NCBI RefSeq assembly: GCF_000308695.1
Contig: NZ_BAGG01000078.1
Location: 1 to 49,220, forward strand
Origin: Nocardia takedensis NBRC 100417
GTDB taxonomy: Bacteria > Actinomycetota > Actinomycetes > Mycobacteriales > Mycobacteriaceae
Direction: 5' to 3'
DNA length: 49,220 nucleotides
In this document: positions 48,601 through 49,220 of the stretch, piece by piece
Position numbering within the stretch: position 1 is the first letter of the stretch
Layout: each line of letters starts with the position of its first letter
Notes under the pieces: model-generated
The model's input: the letters and a program-made list of their open reading frames with translations, nothing else
Told to the model about the DNA's origin: nothing
Databases searched by the model: none
Translations under genes and position numbers: made by a program

Positions 48601-49220
48601 CGCCGTCCTGCTGCGGGGAACCCTCCTGCTGCTCACCGACCTCATGCGGCCCGACGCCGTGCTGCTCGGCCGACTCCTGCTGACCGACTTCTTGCTGCTC
48701 GACCGACTCCTGCTCGCCCTCGACTTGCTGCTCAGCCGATTCCTGCTGCTCAGCAGACTGCTGCTGCTCACCCTCTTGTTCTTGGGAATCCTGAGGCTGC
48801 TGCTCACCGTCGTGCTGCTCACCGCCCTCGTGCTGCTGATCCTGTTGCTGCCCAGCCTCTTCCTGCTGTTGCTGCCCCTCCTGCTCCCCCACCCCCTCCT
48901 GCCCGGGCTCCTGCTGCCCACCCTCCTGCTGGAGGCCACCGTCCTGCTGCTCACTCCCCTGCTGGGCAACCTCCTGCTGCACACCCTCCTGCTGAACGGC
49001 CTGTTCGCCACCGCCTTGCTGCACACCGTCCTGCTGGGCGACCTGCTGACCACCACCCATTTCGTTGCCTTGCTGCCCGCCGTCCTGCGACCCGAACGAA
49101 TTCGACTCTCCCCCAACGATCGGCGACTGCTCACCACCGACCTGCCGGCCACCGAACTGCTCACCTCCACCCTGCTGCGACACCGACGACGGCGCGCCGG
49201 CCACCTCCGACGTCGACGCC
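27677..49220 (-). CDS. Giant multi-unit toxin-like protein (papain-like/ART-like tandem units), N-terminus outside window
   Basis: More than 7,175 residues. The frame is open to base 49219, so the GTG at 49204 need not be the start; residue numbers below count from it. Order: Gln/Glu/Gly-rich then Pro/Thr/Ser-rich low complexity (1 to about 630); papain-like pair 1 (about 632-1085); ART-like 1 (1105-1285); Pro/Val/Thr linker to about 1500; pairs 2, 3, 4 (about 1510-2890); acidic linker; pairs 5 and 6 (about 3040-3990); acidic linker; ART-like 2, pair 7, ART-like 3, pair 8 (about 4160-5680); linker; ART-like 4 (about 5835-6100); pairs 9 and 10 (about 6139-7090); basic/Pro-rich end. The papain-like units fit the toxin glutamine deamidase (Tox-PL) pattern of NC, then H about 108 residues later, then W-x-D. 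Secretion is probably type VII, inferred from neighbours. Confidence 0.85.
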   Translation of the reverse strand, partial: ASTSEVAGAPSSVSQQGGGEQFGGRQVGGEQSPIVGGESNSFGSQDGGQQGNEMGGGQQVAQQDGVQQGGGEQAVQQEGVQQEVAQQGSEQQDGGLQQEGGQQEPGQEGVGEQEGQQQQEEAGQQQDQQHEGGEQHDGEQQPQDSQEQEGEQQQSAEQQESAEQQVEGEQESVEQQEVGQQESAEQHGVGPHEVGEQQEGSPQQDGGLSEESGEQEAAQQEDQHEGGRQPGGEQQSQDAQQDGGEQQGGGHEGEQRPRDAQQGGGEQQGGRQEGGQQEADGDHRPNVVEQQPNAIEERPDTVEQRPDIVEQRPDTPEHPASHPASATQVDRERPVGSDHSVNESRSQENQAVESGPAPVRVGETNDRGEVSPDVAFRPDTTVDQPAPAPSVPVETRVDGRPVDGGPLATAVTPSEIETRAAEISGQHRVGDDVSTPALSEEVGESTTSGMPAQPSPATPSTGVQPVNGRQPVQATQQPLAGPHQPTPHQSVTPQPSTAHQSVANQPTTTQQPSPTVRPATPASPTLSPSSETPRAGAPTAPRGPGRAFTLDAGVSDNAAPVRPRSGATSQETTRSASPRNPAIGSESAANEFSDADFQLAAMAAAPTVAESVAPPAEPTRDPAANHETDTRTQTPWVPTQQQMRVITRARRDLYPGIFGSVDQRDLERITESMTDADGTIMIWADPRDTAVSGGRAIGEQVNGPGMSFPGRNTNCEICVEAQLLNFAGQPTVAPPVIDSVLRDVNRGGIARHERLLGARRIAVVRAGPDGELWSGDEQLRRLGDKMRNDLGERSMASVTVQKEVKWGAEPGANADEDENVGVITNHATSVLYPPSAKGLVWADPQTEEMSTEPTRGTRGMALVTYIASTPDLMLAAGQHAIDLEDALRDPNPAPGGSEFLAYRPPGYTSVEGGLPYGAYVMFAGPGPGRTFSPYEVGVAALASFLGHPRFAVPHWDHLNIDNLPPDPREIEGSGRWLIDRWFRKPLAEVPGDGLTIGQQIDAIHAEVKAGKPRSVAFVAVAKADGVVAPYAVVYPEKLLDSDPDPRPLWWDLYGTGLSETPPTFADGEVDRITYVTGDGENLRENTIDKLLTAVLPPGAPPISEAPPGETTVDDDGYRQFTTAEIGTTWGERDLGYTYRNLPDSRRRALDEFAANPQAQQGDRSEELDAATAQPLPEPLRATFALADPSTVTTLAGQPWDGVDPTRLIGVEQRSAGHLSVGLGRDADTPGRFQVDLRLPAGSQGVWVNSGPGRPQVVLPRDTVWSITGAEIVPGTETWPEGPDYILHAVAQPPPPVLAELPGDLPAEHAAESVETSGPDDPDSRGGPGRDDNRHFGEPNTRTQPPPPDQETQPSEGVNSSVPGTTTRPIPETASSATEQVAAPPVSEAAETTPTSDDIAMPPVPVPVPEAVETRPVPTDVVIPPVPEVVVTPPVPEVVVSPPTIEPAATPPRPEVVVTPADSESPDTPADSVTEPDSMRPASVQGATPGPATSNAPASPSIGTTENDGRPIFRPSTMQIRSMHGPAPEAALQRLRDNVRDRDGGYLARWNPETFQPNGIAIADLIGGEVDPDDLDDFALGTLTFLSAFQGAPDIAGPSTRAFPLGMLGMSGLPQQWLGSALIRVPADRYESLGPGQTAPLFEEIRAKVADLGPGAVAYVLVQTLPDSDSEGDDSEGDESDDENSGFGDRRVLALVHPEGAGPVWIDRSAHDLRADLDDLAERTFSVSYAVATPEMIEAAGERTRDILAMLRAAANTTVHPIPRNIGPLVMLGTPGPDAVFAAEEVVAAYVTLFSGFPRFAVPLSPGLIVDSGTTVADLLRQGDPMMAIEDLLGTTSIPVSLSNSSLSQQLTHMDSLLRGDAYGAGSVAVVQVPGNASSGGDRWLVGTVLALHGRNYTSWWEPLAVAQVDITAPLVPGGTVFAVMAPAQRIRNVLTGTSFGAAHAFFSLDSANDIAPEADTYSFADDDMDFADDNVEEVPRTPESDAESRRMWLARVSFLDAPVIDPSRPMPAAPLSAEELDAIPLLSDDPIFAVTTATDSPPFRTLQRQLRRADGRFEVLWDPRRTDADGNGPLRTINDPGVYLPGRGNNSWLATLAFTHGYLGKPDVAPALRFEFGNDVRQRLVSQRLGAAAWDPLFAAGGTPLSIEQQFDTIHRAVANDPERQTISFVDIRWQAVGADGQPKLHFRTGARLRSEPHSIALVFPATATTPVWADAQNAVATADIDAFTTHVDSVTYRLTNPKRIAAAAAHLRDLTAALRPNGSITLAYLHPSAYATKIAFGGIGPGRTFSPVGLGIAAASTFSGNPQFEAPIWDPLNRDGALIDRTTLYRSGRIAELQRTFRMLLRPAGAPWSSLQERLASIYGEIVSPRYGPGSAALALLDDGVSVAPLLLVYPKRGASTTSPVWWDLVSGVTMDAGAPLDEQTRARFAHYTDARYVIADADTLREIFTPATEQRSFALDPARDPFDNLRRAEPPVLLHLQLSRIGEAPGARPAPHEMANLDQLSAKYAPGAVNPARAALQDLMRVEGGYAAYRDPISYPPDADPYGPRIIELTAAMFGDARGGGVAALAFLNLFQGSPDFYAPESGHVDPAVVERRLGARRHTDLTNADGTQATAAEVLEFVAAQVNRLGPGAMAYVGGTVTGPDGSPVDYVVAVARPTLAAPAWLDYSKRQVSEQVPVPPEGVRDTYVVFTTAARVLAAHTQQRSLEDALVDSRTPNRFLGSPHPETQPRPEAPYRRLIAASGAAGGRFDTYDAAIAGRRTFKGRPQLLLSKMELPERFHDPRWMERGRAEVRRAFKGPLQKVNESAGFLREDFVQVIDNFDKLPSGSTGFVEFTSPRGELHFAVLGVITGGPNPEALWWDVESGEVYGIEEMAVSGVGFVSYVFDPADTSDPDTSDDDDFRTRAPDPDIEVNDAAEVDGAAADVPPPRAMPARPNPMPVLPSPLAVMAADQPSVFADSDAMSEISDDSDDSDLASVFSEESDIASTAGSALTDDEFSDDEDEPVDKMFRPSPTAVDPPPAVTPALAQPVALSQAELALVPTPSRDHFAKTYGSVDLAALERLRADLRLPNGAYRAFVDPATVLGDGTPLSHAINGPRPLAPARLTNCAQAVHAFLSTFLGKPDLAAGKVGGHPFDTGLANKAVLQRWLGSRALRVGGRPDGTTMPVEQRFEAVYDRVKNLGPGAFAAVGLRWHKTDPTTGQPMFADGKPLTDGGHVLAIVFPAGARGPVWVDPQTGMVATDISSLAPGVAEVEFTASTAKLVAGAAQRRHDLEQSVGPAGSKEGFQAHRHPGRPGPTGVTPASLLVVDAGSGHSPFEILRAAVSTTLGLPRIAVPARAEFTPDGHEFDLGEDADGERADLVKLFGGPSADLTAVGDPSLIDGEVKAAGPGGRTAAVLIDGRPWTVTFPREDGVTEPVWWDASAGRTYTFGELPFAGTSRVEYVSAASQALLDNMSREDEPAGPTADSAPDRDVYGRIPPRSRPVLREMMEQWVRDGEMNVSTEDLADDVGLGGVPITEELRAMAARPATPVGTDAASVEDVIYDDVLDLDLDDEQAELSEANEWPLPSSAAAPRRYAEPEPGLRAELDELTRLSTGEFEQMADPMAQRPQRAAFESLWQRMVRWEPGREGNFAVVVRAYLSTFQGRPDVVGAVIGPDAHDRSSTDLGQVEQWTGVHGVRPDADFDPPTSAEVFAEVETAVAGLGAGAIGYVEMTVPANVLDPATDSTEPVAYAVGLVAPAGGGPVRWFAPGMAGFTSVLPPALTATATELTVVTAPRRRILDTAERLRTMRAAVHGSPNAATRDPSLVRSQVALQTPAMGWDATTIPYEAAAAGLSVLGEDIRIAPPLPHTPDQGVNWDEVTRLNLAARTEIEERLGRPLRPLVDGVPAGDHPGQVQTRPALETIESQVRRLPAFSFAVVEVGALEDFPTVLLALRASALPGGVLWWDVAEGYAVESASEVSVSESAPVSFALVAAHVPESGTVLPESVDEPSVTVDLPGGRSPSLETASESATVLRESADDPSVTVDLPGERSPSEPDGETVLAGPASRDGPDRATEVRSTVPAATTELPDADRFGALPGATIEDGASTTDDESSESDSDNDRFDREFYGFGGESDGEPDSDDDASDGDDGESDDDRDLATAAANPQASENDPAQGTPSPEQVHRAADQYLGGGYQTLTPQQRAGVGTMAAAIATSGPWLEPAALAANLGVRTWAGALAAMGGPHRVFQGLSELLGRTPTEVSDLLPLLDRIDLVADPRGAAVVALFDADDQDARFEEMRHADRSIRASAEYLGGSPTAPAMLERIGILDSAVTRPLAAGVRVTGWDVDPAALRTDDGRPVNDPTGPAVGSVYTSSTFLFTSLTGGNTVGDSDIRLNLTAPAGTSGLWLGTAAGLADNGALVLPRGSRLRITGVTARPGGGLDVAAEVLAEARPPRLELASDIPVGALDTLTATDQLAPAVTGHTALFGLSPERKARLGRPSGLLPEAFGSVSEGDRRALVEKLAGRQLRMLWSTAAIPPLLGVMNRAFRSSPANPNCFQGSLSLLSTGVDVPDVPGLAVGDFPKTAFFDMSSVPERYLGSKVVMPRYFSGGAARPIARQIADLERQMLKLGRGHFAYVRVFWQAVDDKTNQKIFDNGVARLIGSHALTVGVPVLGPKRLEWTDLQMEYTGPTPPRNVLRRGARIDFIPSTAQLISDSDDHRTRLENSVRLPDGSFAVARHPELSVDGAEPWGALTIMGEQGEIDVLEGAAAFATTASGRPNYAVPARASQRGEAVFLDPAEHNRLRFRKDLQFLFGMDFRQRSGKQGKAPGSTLDRMERWIEELPERDGIALVLVDGERAYVGTAPTDGDGSKTLWWSVTERRLVPREAMDGGRVYETLASTAAVIRNNVDEKNVGSLALMRPADRRGPSASGVAEPAPGANPPAESAAEEFESFDSPDQAQRFGDTRLGDGYRTLSPDQRAAADKMVTALTERGPWAEPARAFTSVGVENWAEDMVEFGRDHRAFTTLTDLIGKVPLDVEDLTPLLDRADLVGDERGAAVATVFAASDQNRRFAALQRADRTIRRMADYLNGELTARAFLDRIAELDAAVSQPLPVTVTVTGWDVDPSTMLTESENALDDGPGPSVGEVYTARSFVFTSLTNTDPGTRSEVLLNLRVPAGASALWLGTAAGMAEDGTLVLPRGTRLRITGVTSRPGLGPEIEAEVLTQLRPPRLELTSDVPDGPLDRLRPGASAPEPPAASRRAALFALSAEQKARLRRPTQLLPGVYSSADEADRRALTAELGDRQLRTLWSTDAVPRLLHVMNSSFRKAHRNPNCFQGSMSLISTGVNVPDIAGLAVGDLPASVFFGMSAVTQQYLGSKTVFPQYVSGGVWRPIADQIADLERQMLRLGRGHFAYVRVAWQARDPQTGRKIFDGDAPRPDGSHAMIVNVPILGPKRLEWTDLQSEYTGPDAPPYVLKNAYFVNFVPSSAPRMTASNEHRLELAESLLLPDGSFAILRHPETSVDGRGPWGRMTVMGDEGDLDVLEAAAAFTTTAAGRPDYVLRQSPDNVTEGPFADSRAEYYADHRAGLEKLYGRKFREFAGKGAAANRAMVRTFDTRIATDPGGKLLALVVVDGAYAYVGFRPEGASRTVWWGVGERETVPRATLEGGRDYEILLTTVATVQQNVDATGDGSLRRLQGGATQAEAGFSPSAPPSPQPPSPALPEPLSTPAEPLFALPEPPPRPRSPQMPYAGAPPAEGEHSDDSAGEPPAREPGTANESDDGAKRKREDSTEFEGAPSAKRARPAVPGEADPDDSELDDFLTSSDESESEEDGAAAEEESETAAVDAEGYRVFASAEAGQRYGESRLAATVHGLSADAQEVLDRFAEDHGPIDETVRVLEPTAGPRFERWRRFAEAYALLTTANAGVGPTSEAELRQIGSGPATPGAHTVATHVLGQPQPMFVLNAMREGSRRWNELRRWLAAPVTAPLLWQRVAEIDAAVDQPLPEPLRTVAALPGLTGLTAVDGAPLGDRDPALLVGVVQHERGYLRMTLGDTPTSGPAEVLLQLAVPAGSRGVWVGGGEIVLPRDSRMRIVEVVRAPANSPGQGAKPVVILRATLEPAQQVSSTEAPAPTVPAPARPTPARLTPQQLSIIQVPSRDLFATPSYGSVDTSIFQRMRDHIRANWVKPFWDPRRHGGLVNAINHPGPRFPGRNVNCQWASMSLLSSLLGNTDIAGPRIGPHLVDYGAANTPQAERWLGSRRVAPERRPDGFFPSADEQFQSVQDLVRRLGPGYLGHVGISWQEYDPLDPQRKLYEADDRTPKFASAHAITIHVPEGATEPVWTDPQTGWSGHDYRDYPGYRHAALVAVTASTASRVFEAAQHRRNFEGLLKARGGGFRWLWHPRERVAGGVSLGELTALGGAASAGKINPLDSAAAMVSSLAGTPRYAVPRRDEDVIPDKGPLIRHSGDYFTGNSWLKSLFGGQSPVAFQPGKPLADKVSELHDQVAARSGEVAVVYLGRTRPYVVWVPEGEARPVWWDAAALKVVDHRTLTADTADVDVHRATVTDLMDRLTMTDAKSDPNPAAPTPRTPAQPAATQADGPAPSATPAVETADADPAAPDSGVLPPERAERLPLPSRLVAPGVFGSVSETLRHEFGRLAQRLRAGTNWDPRDFPELLARINTARGRHGGASNCQMTTLAYLSTQLGRPELAGPQVGPLPADPGAKGNRFAEGYLGSHTIEVEFRDDRTRRSAAEQIAAIEDKMTDLPVGSVAYVGIDWHKRDSETKRKLYAHGAPVIAGAHAVAISVHADPTAPKGRVAVWVDAQAPWAWTEHSAGWVDKIARLRFTPATPAQARKVLGAPRSATADEHPGRDGAGEAVAPEPVVVPAELDEAASPLSKALYDERGGYVVFGDPSQPTARSEGRRLGAMVVDATGPQVHPLHGGIAGIRTFLGAPTVADPASAFIAAGAATYSPSRLRTEGREIVTALFGQEPTAIDPAGRTPLEQLESIETDLGSARFDHGGAAFVLLRHPDADTSDFKLLAVVRPPGGDRPIWWDVQSGGAFHLDALSSVHDFAIEYAVADAATLARGFLTEREARRLFAVLPGVHSGPPVFRLMRTGRGRPMRVWPEEWERLREYHAPDPLTEDILPEGAVPVSADDEVARTHPLRGRRTLARPTGGNDDTMPTP
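28685..29365 (-). other. Papain-like unit 19, triad intact
   Basis: GASNCQMTTLAYLST gives Cys6680, AGAHAVAISV gives His6788, and VWVDAQAPW gives Asp6810 (22 residues after the His rather than 17-18). Confidence 0.68.
30125..30790 (-). other. Papain-like unit 17, triad intact
   Basis: GRNVNCQWASMSLLS gives Cys6202, ASAHAITIHVP gives His6313, and VWTDPQTGW gives Asp6330. Confidence 0.7.
30910..31700 (-). other. ART-like module 4, one ExE glutamate kept
   Basis: RYGESRLAATVHGLS opens it. LAVPAGSRGVWVGGGEIVLP retains Glu6068, the second glutamate of ExE; the first is Gly. LRTVAALPG replaces the V-Y-R-G strand. Confidence 0.5.
32792..33447 (-). other. Papain-like unit 15, triad intact
   Basis: NPNCFQGSMSLIS gives Cys5320, GSHAMIVNV gives His5428, and LEWTDLQSEY gives Asp5446. 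Confidence 0.7.
33537..34377 (-). other. ART-like module 3, catalytic residues missing
   Basis: RFGDTRLGDGYRTLSPDQR opens it. TARSFVFTSLTNTD, VTGWDVD and EDGTLVLPRGTRLRITG mirror module 2, again without R-G or ExE. Confidence 0.55.
35135..35790 (-). other. Papain-like unit 13, triad intact
   Basis: NPNCFQGSLSLLS gives Cys4539, GSHALTVGV gives His4647, and LEWTDLQMEY gives Asp4665. Confidence 0.7.
35880..36720 (-). other. ART-like module 2, catalytic residues missing
   Basis: YLGGGYQTLTPQQRAG opens it. VYTSSTFLFTSLTGG keeps the STS-like serine. VRVTGWD stands where V-Y-R-G is expected, and NGALVLPRGS lacks the ExE glutamates. Confidence 0.55.
39419..40090 (-). other. Papain-like unit 9, triad intact
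   Basis: LTNCAQAVHAFLST gives Cys3107, GGHVLAIVFP gives His3215, and VWVDPQTG gives Asp3232. It is the closest to a textbook unit. Confidence 0.7.
42485..43165 (-). other. Papain-like unit 5, catalytic Cys replaced by Ser
   Basis: GRGNNSWLATLAF has Ser2086 (AGT) at the Cys position, while His2193 (EPHSIALVFP) and Asp2210 (VWADAQ) remain with normal spacing. Confidence 0.65.
45350..45890 (-). other. ART-like module 1, ExE lost
   Basis: TTWGERDLGYTYRNL opens the module, LRLPAGSQGVWV and VVLPRDTVWSITG close it. The ExE position reads R-P-Q1250 and no R-G arginine motif is seen, so catalysis is unlikely. Confidence 0.55.
46595..47310 (-). other. Papain-like unit 1, triad intact
   Basis: GRNTNCEICVEAQLL places Cys710, NHATSVLYP places His821, and VWADPQTE places Asp838. 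It starts with RRDLYPGIFGSVDQRDLERI, the lead-in shared by first-of-pair units. Confidence 0.7.
48250..49200 (-). repeat. Gln/Glu/Gly-rich low-complexity coding stretch
   Basis: Imprecise repeats built on CAG/GAG/GGC codons give runs such as EQQESAEQQVEGEQES and, at the end, EQRPDxVEQRPD repeats. The stretch is strongly acidic and Gln-rich, and presumably disordered. Confidence 0.75.

Noticed and set aside
49202..49204. GTG taken as the true start of the giant gene
   Set aside because: The frame continues open to the window edge without a stop, and the Gln-rich start has no secretion domain, so the real N-terminus is probably outside the window.

Overview
The window comes from a high-GC actinomycete of the Mycobacteriales, most likely a Nocardia or close relative. 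The first 17 kb keep the gene order around fabG1-inhA and the ripA-moxR block known from Mycobacterium tuberculosis. Type VII (ESX) secretion-type genes and a lycopene cyclase are also present. I identified no tRNA, rRNA, CRISPR array, insertion sequence or integrase.

Positions 1-8357 (minus strand) hold a conserved core. In transcription order it is an Rv1476-like membrane protein, the peptidoglycan hydrolase RipA, a MoxR ATPase, a DUF58 protein, a VWA/BatA-like membrane protein, FabG1 (MabA), InhA and ferrochelatase HemH, which is cut by the window edge. The moxR-DUF58-VWA genes overlap by GTGA, and inhA and hemH share one base, so translation is probably coupled. Positions 8534-12200 (plus) carry aconitase acnA with an AcnR-type operator upstream, a 15-bp-stem hairpin, then the TetR regulator acnR with a TTG start.

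Positions 12300-22600 are a mixed housekeeping and accessory zone. It holds a MarR regulator with an internal 24-bp minisatellite, divergent from a cupin and an acyl-CoA thioesterase. Next come an MvdD/TgmB-like ATP-grasp enzyme preceded by a 24-codon ORF, a small HTH protein next to an ABC-F ATPase, a DUF3089 esterase, an SDR, a lycopene cyclase-family flavoprotein, Ku with a Lys/Ala tail, and a GNAT acetyltransferase.

Positions 22706-49220 (minus) form one collinear ESX/polymorphic-toxin locus and are the most unusual part. A giant protein of more than 7,175 residues, open at the window edge, is followed 13 bp later by an Imm35/YrhB-like candidate immunity gene. Then come a WXG100/EspC-like small protein, a 1,084-residue CpnT-N-terminus-like protein with repeat-rich tails and no toxin domain, and a second paralogous WXG100-like protein. 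By my reading the giant contains twenty papain-like (toxin glutamine deamidase-type) units arranged as ten pairs. The first unit keeps a Cys-His-Asp triad in six pairs, with a Cys-to-Ser change in a seventh. The second unit is always degenerate but keeps a Trp-Trp dyad. Four ADP-ribosyltransferase-like modules lacking canonical catalytic residues are interspersed. Two consecutive blocks of this architecture are a tandem duplication with an exact 781-residue period.
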